From NCBI RefSeq assembly GCF_900105615.1, contig NZ_LT630003.1, forward strand, positions 5,086,001-5,150,000: a stretch of 64,000 nt of DNA, written 5' to 3'. Positions 43,018 to 52,523 of the stretch are shown here, piece after piece; position 1 is the stretch's first letter, and every line of letters begins with the position of its first letter. Position numbers and translations under genes: made by a program. This stretch comes from Lacrimispora sphenoides JCM 1415 (GTDB lineage Bacteria; Bacillota; Clostridia; Lachnospirales; Lachnospiraceae). The notes under the pieces were generated by a model. It saw only the letters and a program-made list of their open reading frames with translations, had not been told where the DNA came from and made no database searches.

Positions 43018-44498
43018 TCAGAGATTTGTTCATGAATCAAACAAACCTGGAGAAACAAGCGATTATTGATGGAGAAACAAGTATCACGTACCAGAACCTG
43101 GTTCAAAAAGCCGCGGCAATACAGGCTTTCCTGCCCAAGAATGATTGGAAAATTGCCGCAATATTTTTACCGGATGGGAGCGATTATATCGCTGCTCTTT
43201 TCGGAATATTCCTGTTGGGGAAAACAGCTTTCCCTATCAGTGTCCGCTTGACAAAACACGAAGTAACTCCTCTCCTGGACCAGACATCCACAGATATAAT
43301 CATTACTTCCATAAGATACCGTTCGTTTTTTGATGAAATAAAATCCATGGATGTACCTGATTTACGGGTGACTTACGTTGAAGAATGCCTGCTGGGGGAA
43401 TCTATGCAGGTTCTTTACGAAAACAGCCCGGGACCCGATGAACCCATAATTCTCTTAACAACATCAGGCTCTACCGGCAGGGTGAAAATTGTACCTCTTT
43501 CAGAAAGGAATGTTGAAACTTCCGTTTTGGGATACATCGATAAAATGTGTTTTGAGGAGATGGATGAGAAGGATATCAGGTACATCCTTGCAGCTCCTTT
43601 TTCTTCTGCATATGGAATGATGATCCTTTGTGCATGTCTCATGAAAGCGTTCCCTATAGTTTTTCTCAAGGAAGATTTTACGCTGGACTCCTTTTATAAA
43701 GCGGTTCAGGAGAATAGAGTGACCCATTATGAGGGTGGGGCATTGGTTCCCCTTCTGATGGAACAGACAACGGGCAGGCCCATTCCTTATGATATTCATT
43801 TATTAAAATATTTCGGATTTGGAGGAAGCAAAGTTTCCGGTACCACATTGAAAAAGCTTATAACAGCTTATCCGGGAATCCAGCTGTGGCAAGGCTACGG
43901 GATGACAGAAGCAGCCCCGTTAATTACAAAATGCTCGAAAATCAGTTTAGAGAAACTGGATTCCGTAGGAAAGGCGATAAAGGGGGTTGAAATATCCATA
44001 GAAGCTGACGGGGTGATTACGGATGTTCCATACACCAATGGGGAAATTCTTGTAAAGGGACCCAATGTGATGTCGGGATATTTTAGAAATGAAGAGGAAA
44101 CAAAGAAGGTACTGAAACATGGCTATTTGTATACGGGTGATCTTGGCTACCTGGATGAAGACGGCTATTTGTATATCTGCGGGCGGAAGAAAAACGTAAT
44201 TATTGTCAGAGGATTCAACGTATATCCGGAAGAAGTGGAAGCCTGTATCTTAAACAGTCTGCTTGTAAATGACTGTGTTGTTTATGGAGAAACGGATCCT
44301 TTAGGAATTGAAACCGTATGCGCAGATATCGTTCCGGCCGATCCTCTGGTCAGTCAGGAAAAAATCGAGGAAGAAATCAGGGCTTACTGCAAAGTGCATT
44401 TGTCAGGATTTAAACAGCCCCGGAAAATTCAAATAGTTGATGCGATCAGAAAAACTGTATCTGGAAAAAATGAAAGGAGAAAAGGGGAGCAACTATGA
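43014..44498 (+). CDS. AMP-binding acyl/aminoacyl-carrier-protein ligase
   Basis: 494 residues of the ANL superfamily. P-loop ILLTTSGSTGRVKIVPLSERN (motif A3), GYGMTEAAPLI (A5), YTGDLGYLDEDGYLYICGRKKNVIIVRGFNVYPEEVE (A7-A8) and a final catalytic Lys in RKTVSGKNERRK (A10-like). It would activate a carboxylic acid with ATP and load it on the adjacent carrier. The specificity pocket cannot be read safely. It overlaps both neighbours by four bases, so the three genes form one tight operon. Confidence 0.88.
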   Translation: MIRDLFMNQTNLEKQAIIDGETSITYQNLVQKAAAIQAFLPKNDWKIAAIFLPDGSDYIAALFGIFLLGKTAFPISVRLTKHEVTPLLDQTSTDIIITSIRYRSFFDEIKSMDVPDLRVTYVEECLLGESMQVLYENSPGPDEPIILLTTSGSTGRVKIVPLSERNVETSVLGYIDKMCFEEMDEKDIRYILAAPFSSAYGMMILCACLMKAFPIVFLKEDFTLDSFYKAVQENRVTHYEGGALVPLLMEQTTGRPIPYDIHLLKYFGFGGSKVSGTTLKKLITAYPGIQLWQGYGMTEAAPLITKCSKISLEKLDSVGKAIKGVEISIEADGVITDVPYTNGEILVKGPNVMSGYFRNEEETKKVLKHGYLYTGDLGYLDEDGYLYICGRKKNVIIVRGFNVYPEEVEACILNSLLVNDCVVYGETDPLGIETVCADIVPADPLVSQEKIEEEIRAYCKVHLSGFKQPRKIQIVDAIRKTVSGKNERRKGEQL

Positions 44499-45364
44499 AT
44501 CTGATTTATTTTCAGGGATTAAACTGCTATACCAGCAGCATGTTAAATGCTGCTGTTTTCATAGGAGTGGATTACCGGAATGCGCTTGCTGACTTATGGT
44601 CGGAAACAGACTTTACCTATGACCAGATCCATCACTTATATTTATCCAGAAGAATGCCTGCAAATCTGGAAGCCTTGGGTGTAAACCTGAAATTTTTGAA
44701 TTGCTGCTCCAAACAGGAAATGGAGAAAAATATATCCAGTCTTACCTTAGGACAATATCATGTAGTTGAAATGGATGCATTTTTCATTCCGTGGGTTCCT
44801 TATTATCATACATTACACAGTTTCCATTATTTTATTGCCCGGAAGGAGGAAAAAGGGGTTTTTTCCTGTTTTGACCCTACGTATGATAATAAATATATGG
44901 AATTAACAGAGGAAGATATGATTTCCCACGTCTCTGATATTTGCCAGATCCAGAAGGTTTCGGAAAAACAGTTCTGTAAGGGAATCCGGCAGGAGGCACA
45001 GGAAATTTTGTGCACTCATCAGAAAAAACAGGATAATCTGCTTGAACAAATCAGAGAATGCGCTTATGGAAAACAGAAGAATGGGGAACTGCTTGCAAAG
45101 TACATAGATGCTTTGATTAACAACCGATATCTCTATCTTCATTATCTTCAAAACATGCCATTGTTCAGAGAATCATATGACAGGTATTTCCATAAGGAAT
45201 ACTTCATAAAGTGGACGGCAGTGAAACATGGGTTATATAAGGCTTCTTTCAGGCAGAACAACCGGGAAATCATCCAGGAAGTATGCGGGCATTTCCAGGA
45301 ACTGATCCAGGAAGAAATGGACATTGCCCGGAAAATTGAGGCATTGGGCCCAGAAGAGATTTAG
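44495..45364 (+). CDS. BtrH-like N-terminal domain protein, putative acyltransferase
   Basis: 289 residues; function not established. The N-terminus LIYFQGLNCYTSSMLNAAVFIGVDYRNAL has the Cys-containing helix start typical of BtrH_N proteins, and HSFHYFIARKEEKGVFSCFDPTYDNKY supplies His and Asp in papain-like order. BtrH in butirosin synthesis transfers an acyl group from a carrier protein to an aminoglycoside. Here it follows a carrier and its ligase, so transfer of the loaded acyl group to an unknown amine or hydroxyl is a reasonable inference. Confidence 0.65.
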   Translation: MNLIYFQGLNCYTSSMLNAAVFIGVDYRNALADLWSETDFTYDQIHHLYLSRRMPANLEALGVNLKFLNCCSKQEMEKNISSLTLGQYHVVEMDAFFIPWVPYYHTLHSFHYFIARKEEKGVFSCFDPTYDNKYMELTEEDMISHVSDICQIQKVSEKQFCKGIRQEAQEILCTHQKKQDNLLEQIRECAYGKQKNGELLAKYIDALINNRYLYLHYLQNMPLFRESYDRYFHKEYFIKWTAVKHGLYKASFRQNNREIIQEVCGHFQELIQEEMDIARKIEALGPEEI

Positions 45365-45378
45365 GTAGAAAAACAGCC

Positions 45379-45410
45379 AATGGGAACCGGATGATCGGTT
45401 CCCATTTTTT
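45379..45410 (+). terminator. Terminator after the BtrH-like gene
   Basis: AATGGGAACCG (45379-45389) and CGGTTCCCATT pair over 11 bases and a T run follows. Confidence 0.88.
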
Positions 45411-45483
45411 TATCTTATAACTTAAATTTATAGTATCGATTCCAATCTCATATATTCTTTTCCCGAAAATTATTTTATTTTAG

Positions 45484-45512
45484 TTGAAAAATCCCGATAA
45501 ATGTTCTATTAT
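45484..45512 (+). promoter_or_regulatory. Sigma-A promoter of the leuB-ilvD-ilvB-serC-serA run
   Basis: TTGAAA (45484-45489), 17 bases, TATTAT (45507-45512), 50 bases upstream of leuB. The leader is short and holds no T-box or leader-peptide signal. Confidence 0.68.
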
Positions 45513-45561
45513 GAGAAGAAATATATTAGCATAGTACAGTGTCATAGAGGGAGTGGAAGAG

Positions 45562-46677
45562 ATGAATTACAACATTGCAGTGATTCCCGGCGACGGGATC
45601 GGGCCTGAAATCATTGGAGAGGCGAGAAAAGTCCTTGATAAAGTGGGAAGTGTATACGGTCATGAATTCCAGTATACAGAGGTATTGATGGGCGGCATTT
45701 CCATTGATACATATGGAGTTCCCCTAACAGATGAAGCCCTTGAAACAGCGAAAAACAGTGATTCCGTTCTCCTTGGGGCAGTTGGCGGAAATGTAGGAAA
45801 TTCAAGATGGTACGATGTGGCACCGAATCTGAGACCTGAAGCGGGGCTACTTGCCATCCGTAAGGGTCTTAATTTATTTGCCAATATCCGCCCGGCCTAT
45901 CTGTATAAAGAGCTATCGGATGCCTGTCCTTTAAAGAAGGAGATCATTGGAGACGGGTTTGACATGGTCATCATGAGAGAACTGACAGGAGGTCTGTATT
46001 TCGGAGAGCGGTATACCAAAGAGGTAGAGGGCGTTATGACTGCCGTGGATACCCTTACCTATAATGAAAATGAAATAAGAAGAATCGCCGTTAAGGCTTT
46101 TGATATTGCCATGAAGCGCCGGAAGAAAGTAACCAGCGTTGATAAGGCAAATGTGCTGGATTCCTCCAGACTTTGGAGAAACGTGGTGGAAGAGGTGGCA
46201 AAGGATTATCCGGAGGTGGCCTTAACCCATATGCTGGTGGATAACTGTGCGATGCAGCTTGTCATGAATCCGGGACAGTTTGATGTGATCCTGACAGAGA
46301 ATATGTTCGGCGATATCTTATCCGATGAAGCCAGCATGATCACAGGCTCCATTGGAATGCTATCCTCGGCCAGCATGAATGAAAGCAAATTTGGAATGTA
46401 TGAACCAAGTCATGGCTCCGCCCCGGATATTGCGGGTAAAAATATTGCAAATCCTATAGCAACCGTTCTTTCCGCCGCTATGATGCTTCGTTATTCCTTT
46501 GATCTGGATACAGAAGCAGCAGCCGTGGAGGCAGCCGTGGAGCAGGTGCTTAAGGAAGGATACCGGACGGCAGACATATATTCGGAAACGTGTAAAAAAG
46601 TCTCAACCGCAGAGATGGGAGATCTGATTGCGGAACGGATTGGAAAAGAAAAGGAGTGTGCAGCACATGAAAAGTGA
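45562..46677 (+). CDS. leuB: 3-isopropylmalate dehydrogenase
   Basis: Oxidative decarboxylation of 3-isopropylmalate in leucine synthesis. The ATG at 45562 is eight bases after AGAGGGAG; the GTG at 45553 overlaps that site. 371 residues. Motifs: [29 protein letters not shown] with the substrate arginines, [25 protein letters not shown], the metal-binding [19 protein letters not shown] and [18 protein letters not shown]. It overlaps ilvD by 11 bases. leuA and leuCD are not in the window. Confidence 0.95.
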   Translation: MNYNIAVIPGDGIGPEIIGEARKVLDKVGSVYGHEFQYTEVLMGGISIDTYGVPLTDEALETAKNSDSVLLGAVGGNVGNSRWYDVAPNLRPEAGLLAIRKGLNLFANIRPAYLYKELSDACPLKKEIIGDGFDMVIMRELTGGLYFGERYTKEVEGVMTAVDTLTYNENEIRRIAVKAFDIAMKRRKKVTSVDKANVLDSSRLWRNVVEEVAKDYPEVALTHMLVDNCAMQLVMNPGQFDVILTENMFGDILSDEASMITGSIGMLSSASMNESKFGMYEPSHGSAPDIAGKNIANPIATVLSAAMMLRYSFDLDTEAAAVEAAVEQVLKEGYRTADIYSETCKKVSTAEMGDLIAERIGKEKECAAHEK

Positions 46678-48328
46678 TTCAGTAAAAAAAGGGATGCAGC
46701 AGGCACCTCACCGTTCCCTGTTTCACGCACTGGGAATGACAGAGGAAGAGATGGAAAGACCTCTGATCGGTATTGTCAGTTCTTATAACGAAATCGTACC
46801 AGGCCATATGAACCTGGACAAAATAGTGGATGCCGTTAAAATGGGAGTCGCCATGGCAGGCGGTACACCGGTGATGGTTCCGGCCATAGCAGTATGTGAT
46901 GGAATTGCCATGGGACACATTGGCATGAAATACTCACTGGTTACCAGGGACCTGGTTGCAGATTCCACAGAATGCCTTGCAAGAGCCCATGCTTTTGACG
47001 CCCTGGTCATGGTACCCAACTGTGATAAGAATGTTCCTGGACTTTTAATGGCAGCAGCCCGCATTAACATACCCACAGTGTTCGTCAGTGGCGGACCAAT
47101 GTTAGCAGGGCATGTGCACGGTCATAAAACCAGCCTCTCCAGCATGTTTGAGGCGGTGGGAGCTTATACCGCAGGAAACATGACAGAAGAGGATGTTAGG
47201 GAATTCGAGCAAAAGGCATGCCCTACCTGCGGATCCTGTTCCGGTATGTATACGGCCAACAGCATGAACTGCCTGACCGAGGTTTTGGGAATGGGACTGA
47301 AAGGAAACGGAACCATTCCGGCAGTTTATTCGGAACGTCTTAAGTTAGCAAAACATGCGGGAATGGCAGTTATGGAGATGCTTAAGAAGAACATCTGCCC
47401 CCGTGACATCATGACGGAAAAAGCCTTCCGCAATGCCCTGACCATGGATATGGCTCTGGGATGCAGTACCAACAGCATGCTTCATCTTCCTGCCATTGCT
47501 CATGAGGCAGGAGTGGATTTAAATCTGGAAATTGCAAATGAGATCAGTGCAAAGACACCTAACCTTTGCCATCTGGCTCCGGCAGGACCCACTTATATGG
47601 AAGATTTAAATGAAGCAGGCGGCATTTACGCTGTTATGAATGAGGTCAGCAAGCTGGGACTTCTGGAATTAGACTGTATGACAGTAACAGGTAAAACGGT
47701 TGGAGAGAATATTAAGAGTTGTGTAAATAAGAATCCTGAAGTGATCCGGCCGGTGGAAAATCCTTACAGCCAGACTGGCGGAATCGCCATATTAAAGGGA
47801 AACCTGGCCCCTGATTCCGCAGTGGTAAAGCGCTCCGCCGTAGCGCTTGAGATGTTAAAGCATGAAGGCCCGGCTAGAGTGTTTGATTGTGAAGAGGATG
47901 CCATAGCAGCCATCAAGGGTGGAAAGATTGTGGCAGGAGATGTGGTTGTTATCCGTTATGAAGGTCCCAAGGGAGGCCCGGGCATGAGGGAGATGTTAAA
48001 TCCCACCTCAGCCATTGCAGGCATGGGGTTAGGTTCCTCAGTGGCCCTCATTACCGACGGACGTTTCAGCGGCGCTTCCAGAGGCGCCTCCATCGGGCAT
48101 GCATGTCCGGAGGCAGCGGTGGGTGGTCCCATTGCTCTGGTGGAAGAGGGAGACATCATTTCCATTGATATTGATAACCATCGGTTAGACGTGAAGGTAT
48201 CTGATGAAGAAATGGCCAGAAGAAAGGCCAATTGGCAGCCAAGGAAACCACAGGTGACCACTGGATATCTGGCACGCTATGCAGCCATGGCAGCCCCGGC
48301 AAGCCGGGGAGCGATTCTCGAAATATAA
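46667..48328 (+). CDS. ilvD: Dihydroxy-acid dehydratase
   Basis: Fe-S enzyme making 2-keto acids for valine and isoleucine. 553 residues from the ATG at 46667 (AAGGAG upstream, inside leuB). Cluster cysteines appear in [19 protein letters not shown] and [19 protein letters not shown]. The C-terminal [21 protein letters not shown] and [15 protein letters not shown] are family signatures. It is translationally coupled to leuB. Confidence 0.96.
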   Translation: MKSDSVKKGMQQAPHRSLFHALGMTEEEMERPLIGIVSSYNEIVPGHMNLDKIVDAVKMGVAMAGGTPVMVPAIAVCDGIAMGHIGMKYSLVTRDLVADSTECLARAHAFDALVMVPNCDKNVPGLLMAAARINIPTVFVSGGPMLAGHVHGHKTSLSSMFEAVGAYTAGNMTEEDVREFEQKACPTCGSCSGMYTANSMNCLTEVLGMGLKGNGTIPAVYSERLKLAKHAGMAVMEMLKKNICPRDIMTEKAFRNALTMDMALGCSTNSMLHLPAIAHEAGVDLNLEIANEISAKTPNLCHLAPAGPTYMEDLNEAGGIYAVMNEVSKLGLLELDCMTVTGKTVGENIKSCVNKNPEVIRPVENPYSQTGGIAILKGNLAPDSAVVKRSAVALEMLKHEGPARVFDCEEDAIAAIKGGKIVAGDVVVIRYEGPKGGPGMREMLNPTSAIAGMGLGSSVALITDGRFSGASRGASIGHACPEAAVGGPIALVEEGDIISIDIDNHRLDVKVSDEEMARRKANWQPRKPQVTTGYLARYAAMAAPASRGAILEI

Positions 48329-48343
48329 AAAAAGGAGCAGCCT

Positions 48344-50023
48344 ATGAAGACATTGACAGGAGCAGAGATTGTGATCGAATGCCTGAAAGAGCAGGAAGTG
48401 GATACTGTTTTTGGATATCCGGGCGGTACGATCTTAAATATATACGATGCCCTTTATAAACATCAAGATGAGATCACCCATATCCTGACCTCCCATGAAC
48501 AGGGCGCAGCCCATGCGGCAGACGGATATGCAAGAGCCACCGGCAAGGTGGGAGTTTGTCTGGCCACCTCAGGGCCTGGAGCCACCAACCTGGTAACCGG
48601 AATTGCCACCGCATTTATGGATTCCATCCCAATGGTTGCCATTACGTGCAACGTGGCAGTGAGCCTCCTGGGAAGAGACAGCTTCCAGGAGATCGATATC
48701 ACCGGTGTGACCATGCCTATTACAAAGTACAACTTCATTGTTAAAGATATAACAAAGCTGGCTGATACCATCCGCCGGGCCTTCCAGATCGCACAGACCG
48801 GAAGACCGGGACCTGTGCTGGTGGACATCACAAAGGATGTAACCGCCGGCACCTTTGAATATGAATCCCAGACTCCGGAGCCGGTAAAAAGGCAGGAGGA
48901 TACCATAACCGAGGAGGATTTAGAGACAGCGCTGCAGCTGATCCGGAAATCCCAGAAGCCTTATATCTTCGTAGGAGGAGGGGCGGTTGCTGCCAATGCC
49001 TCGGAGGAGCTTTCTTCCTTTGCCCACAAAATTCAGGCCCCGGTGGCAGACAGTCTTATGGGAAAAGGAGCTTTCGACGGAACCGATGAATTGTATACCG
49101 GAATGGTAGGAATGCATGGGACCAAGACCTCTAATTTTGGAATTACGGAATGTGACTTATTGATCGTAGTGGGTGCCCGGTTCAGTGACCGGGTGACCGG
49201 TAATGCCGCCAAGTTTGCCAAGAGGGCAAAGATCCTTCAGTTTGATGTAGACCCGGCGGAGATCAATAAGAACGTTAAGACATATGCCAGCGTCGTCGGT
49301 GATGTAAAAGTGATCTTAAGAAAGCTGAATGCCCGTTTGGATCCCATCAATCATGAAGAGTGGCTGGCCCACATTGACCGGTTGAAGGATATGTATCCCA
49401 TGCGCTTTGATAAGAGCGCGCTGACCGGTCCCTATATCATTGAAAAGATTTATGAGATCACACAGGGAGACGCCATCATTACAACTGAGGTAGGCCAGCA
49501 TCAGATGTGGGCTGCCCAGTTCTACCAGTATAAATATCCCAGAAGCTTCCTTTCCTCTGGTGGTCTTGGAACCATGGGCTATGGCCTGGGGGCTTCCCTG
49601 GGAGCAAAGCTGGGTTGCAAGGATAAGGTAGTCATTAACGTGGCAGGAGACGGATGTTTCCGTATGAATATGAATGAGATCGCCACGGCGACCCGCTACA
49701 ATATTCCCATCATTCAGGTGGTTTTAAACAACCACGTGTTAGGCATGGTCCGTCAGTGGCAGACCCTGTTCTATGGAAAGAGATATTCACATACAGTTCT
49801 AAATGATCAGGTGGATTTTGTAAAGGTAGCGGAAGGGCTGGGAGCTAAGGCTTACCGTGTGACCAGTAAGGACGATTTTGAGCCTGTCCTCAGAGAAGCT
49901 ATAGAGTTAAACGTTCCTGTTGTTATAGATTGTCAGATTCATTGTGATGACAAGGTATTCCCAATGGTATCACCGGGAGCGCCCATCCAGGATGCGTTTG
50001 ACGCAGAAGACTTAAAGATTTAA
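48344..50023 (+). CDS. ilvB: Acetolactate synthase large subunit
   Basis: ThDP enzyme joining two pyruvates or pyruvate with 2-ketobutyrate. 559 residues. FGYPGGTILNIYDALYK, the catalytic Glu in HEQGAAHAADGYARATG, GPGATNLVTGIATAFMDSIP and the ThDP-Mg motif GDGCFRMNMNEIATATRYNIPIIQVVLNN are visible. The N-terminal half matches biosynthetic AHAS, but no small regulatory subunit gene (ilvN/ilvH) follows; serC does. The subunit may be encoded elsewhere. Confidence 0.95.
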   Translation: MKTLTGAEIVIECLKEQEVDTVFGYPGGTILNIYDALYKHQDEITHILTSHEQGAAHAADGYARATGKVGVCLATSGPGATNLVTGIATAFMDSIPMVAITCNVAVSLLGRDSFQEIDITGVTMPITKYNFIVKDITKLADTIRRAFQIAQTGRPGPVLVDITKDVTAGTFEYESQTPEPVKRQEDTITEEDLETALQLIRKSQKPYIFVGGGAVAANASEELSSFAHKIQAPVADSLMGKGAFDGTDELYTGMVGMHGTKTSNFGITECDLLIVVGARFSDRVTGNAAKFAKRAKILQFDVDPAEINKNVKTYASVVGDVKVILRKLNARLDPINHEEWLAHIDRLKDMYPMRFDKSALTGPYIIEKIYEITQGDAIITTEVGQHQMWAAQFYQYKYPRSFLSSGGLGTMGYGLGASLGAKLGCKDKVVINVAGDGCFRMNMNEIATATRYNIPIIQVVLNNHVLGMVRQWQTLFYGKRYSHTVLNDQVDFVKVAEGLGAKAYRVTSKDDFEPVLREAIELNVPVVIDCQIHCDDKVFPMVSPGAPIQDAFDAEDLKI

Positions 50024-50047
50024 GACAAAAGTATGAGGAGGAAGATT

Positions 50048-51133
50048 ATGAGCAGAGTGTACAATTTTTCCGCAGGGCCTGCTGTGCTGCCGGAAGAAGT
50101 CCTGAGAGAAGCCGCAGAGGAGATGATGGATTACAGAGGTTGTGGTATGTCAGTCATGGAGATGAGCCACAGGTCTAAGATGTTCGAATCCATCATCGGT
50201 GATGCAGAAGCGGATTTACGGGATTTATTGAAGATTCCGGACAATTACAAGGTATTATTTTTACAGGGCGGAGCCTCCCAGCAGTTTGCTATGGTTCCCA
50301 TGAACTTATTCAAGAATCGCGTAGGGGATTACATCATTACGGGACAGTGGGCTAAGAAGGCATACCAGGAAGCAAAGCTTTACGGTACGGCCAATGCGGT
50401 TGCGTCAAGCGCCGACAAGACCTTCAGTTATATCCCGGATGTTTCGGATCTGCCGATTTCTGATGATGCGGATTACGTTTATATCTGTGAAAATAACACA
50501 ATTTACGGGACTAAGTTTAAAACATTGCCAAATACAAAAGGAAAAACACTTGTTGCCGATCTCTCCTCCTGTTTCTTATCGGAACCTATTGACATCTCAA
50601 AATACGGCCTGATTTTTGCAGGCGCCCAGAAGAACGTAGGGCCTGCAGGCGTGGTCATCGCCATCATCCGGGAAGACTTGATCACAGAGGATGTGCTTCC
50701 GGGAACGCCTACCATGCTCCGATATAAGACTCATGCCGATGAGAAATCTCTTTATAACACACCGCCGGCTTATGGAATCTATATCTGCGGAAAGGTGTTT
50801 AAGTGGTTAAAAAACCTTGGCGGTCTGGAAGCCATGAAAGAACTCAATGAAAAAAAGGCAGCCATTTTATATGATTATCTGGACCAGAGCAAGATGTTTA
50901 CCGGTACTGTAGTAAAGGAAGACCGTTCTCTGATGAATGTACCCTTTGTGACCGGAAGCGAGGAACTGGATGCACTGTTTGTAAAGGAATCAAAGGCAGC
51001 AGGTTTTGAAAACTTAAAAGGCCACCGGAGCGTAGGTGGTATGCGTGCCAGCATTTATAACGCCATGCCCATAGAAGGTGTGGAGAAGCTGGTTTCCTTT
51101 ATGAAGGATTTTGAAGCAAAGCATGGGAAATGA
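50048..51133 (+). CDS. serC: Phosphoserine aminotransferase
   Basis: Converts 3-phosphohydroxypyruvate to phosphoserine. 361 residues from the ATG at 50048, after AGGAGGAAG. MSRVYNFSAGPAVLPEEVLREA is the standard start; the PLP Lys is in FAGAQKNVGPAGV; HRSVGGMRASIYNAMP is the conserved C-terminal element. It overlaps no neighbour but is 25 bp from both, and pairs with serA. Confidence 0.96.
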   Translation: MSRVYNFSAGPAVLPEEVLREAAEEMMDYRGCGMSVMEMSHRSKMFESIIGDAEADLRDLLKIPDNYKVLFLQGGASQQFAMVPMNLFKNRVGDYIITGQWAKKAYQEAKLYGTANAVASSADKTFSYIPDVSDLPISDDADYVYICENNTIYGTKFKTLPNTKGKTLVADLSSCFLSEPIDISKYGLIFAGAQKNVGPAGVVIAIIREDLITEDVLPGTPTMLRYKTHADEKSLYNTPPAYGIYICGKVFKWLKNLGGLEAMKELNEKKAAILYDYLDQSKMFTGTVVKEDRSLMNVPFVTGSEELDALFVKESKAAGFENLKGHRSVGGMRASIYNAMPIEGVEKLVSFMKDFEAKHGK

Positions 51134-51158
51134 CCATACAGTTAAGAGAGGAGACATG

Positions 51159-52322
51159 ATGAGAAAAATTCATTGCCTCAATGCGGTTTCCAGCTGCGGA
51201 ACCGCATTGCTGACAGAAGATTATACCTTAACAGATGACATAAAAGAAGCGGATGGTGTCCTTGTCCGAAGCGCTTCCATGCACGAGCTTGAATTCCCTG
51301 AGGATCTTTTAGCCATTGCAAGAGCTGGAGCAGGAGTCAATAACATCCCCCTGGATGAGTGTGCCGCAAAGGGAATCGTGGTGTTCAATACACCGGGAGC
51401 CAATGCCAACGGAGTCAAGGAGCTGGTCATTGCAGGCCTTATGCTGGCTTCCAGGGATATTGAAGGAGGCATCCGCTGGTGTAAAGACAATAAGGATGAT
51501 GAGAATATTGCAAAATCTGCGGAAGTAGCTAAAAAAGCCTTTGCAGGATATGAAATTAAAGGAAAGAAGCTGGGCGTCATCGGACTTGGAGCCATTGGTG
51601 CGGAAGTGGCCAATGCCTGCACTTCCTTAGGGATGGAGGTTTATGGGTATGATCCCTACATTTCCATAAATGCGGCATGGAAGCTTTCCAGAAATATCAA
51701 GCACATCACATCCGTAGATACCATTTACCAGGAATGCGATTACATAACCCTTCACCTGCCGTTAATTGATTCCACAAAAGGAATGGTGAATAAGGCGGCT
51801 CTTGAACGTATGAAGGATGGCGTTGTGGTCTTAAACTTCTCAAGAGACGTCCTGGTGAATGAGGATGATATGGCAGAAGCCTTAAAAACCGGCAAGGTGA
51901 AAAAGTATGTGACGGATTTCCCCAATCCAAAATCCGTTCATATGGAAGGAGCCATCGTTATCCCTCACCTAGGGGCTTCTACCGAGGAATCTGAGGATAA
52001 CTGTGCCAAAATGGCGGTAGAAGAGATCGTGGATTACATTGATAACGGGAATATCCGCAATTCCGTAAACTTTCCTGCCTGTGATATGGGAGTGTGCAAG
52101 GCAGCAAGCCGTATCGCAGTGCTTCACTTAAATATCCCAAACATGATCGGGCAGATTACAGGAACCCTGGCAGCAGGAGATATGAACATCTCTGATATGA
52201 CCAACAAAAGCCGTGAAAAGTACGCATATACCCTGCTCGACTTGGAAAGCGTTCCGGATGAAGAGAGCATAAGTAAACTAAGTGAAATAAAGGGCGTACT
52301 CCGGGTGAGGGTAGTTAAATAG
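51159..52322 (+). CDS. serA: D-3-phosphoglycerate dehydrogenase with ACT domain
   Basis: First step of serine synthesis. 387 residues; of two adjacent ATGs (51156, 51159) the second fits the GAGAGGAG spacing better. GAGVNNIPLDECAAKGIVVFNTPGANANGVKELVIAGLM and the Rossmann motif GLGAIGAEVANACTSLGMEV are clear, as are the catalytic Arg (NFSRD), Glu (SEDNC region) and His (IPHLGAST). A C-terminal ACT domain (LHLNIPNMIGQITGTLAAGDMNISDM) suggests serine feedback. serB is not in the window. Confidence 0.94.
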   Translation: MRKIHCLNAVSSCGTALLTEDYTLTDDIKEADGVLVRSASMHELEFPEDLLAIARAGAGVNNIPLDECAAKGIVVFNTPGANANGVKELVIAGLMLASRDIEGGIRWCKDNKDDENIAKSAEVAKKAFAGYEIKGKKLGVIGLGAIGAEVANACTSLGMEVYGYDPYISINAAWKLSRNIKHITSVDTIYQECDYITLHLPLIDSTKGMVNKAALERMKDGVVVLNFSRDVLVNEDDMAEALKTGKVKKYVTDFPNPKSVHMEGAIVIPHLGASTEESEDNCAKMAVEEIVDYIDNGNIRNSVNFPACDMGVCKAASRIAVLHLNIPNMIGQITGTLAAGDMNISDMTNKSREKYAYTLLDLESVPDEESISKLSEIKGVLRVRVVK

Positions 52323-52345
52323 TGTAGGAGTTAAGTCATGTCATA

Positions 52346-52403
52346 AATCATTTAGCGGGTAGATGTATTTCCAAAGGGGAAAGATATGGGCCGCTAAATG
52401 ATT
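52346..52403 (+). repeat. Inverted repeat after serA
   Basis: AATCATTTAGCGG (52346-52358) and CCGCTAAATGATT (52391-52403) pair perfectly around a 32-base loop. There is no T run. Confidence 0.6.
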
Positions 52404-52424
52404 CATGCCGGGCGTCAGCCCTAT

Positions 52425-52488
52425 AGAAACATGTATGTAATTTGTGCGGTGAGCTAGCTCACTAAGCACAAATTACATACATGTTTCT
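52425..52488 (+). repeat. Very long perfect hairpin with 23-bp stem
   Basis: Bases 52425-52447 and 52466-52488 are exact reverse complements (begins AGAAACATGTATG, ends CATACATGTTTCT). The 18-base loop itself contains GTGAGCTAGCTCAC, a second palindrome. No T run follows. It lies 35 bases upstream of the DUF1015 gene. It may be a mobile palindromic unit, a small-RNA or double-strand processing site, or a terminator without T run. Confidence 0.8.
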
Positions 52489-52523
52489 GCATGACTGAAC
52501 TGTAAACAAATAAAGGAGATATT

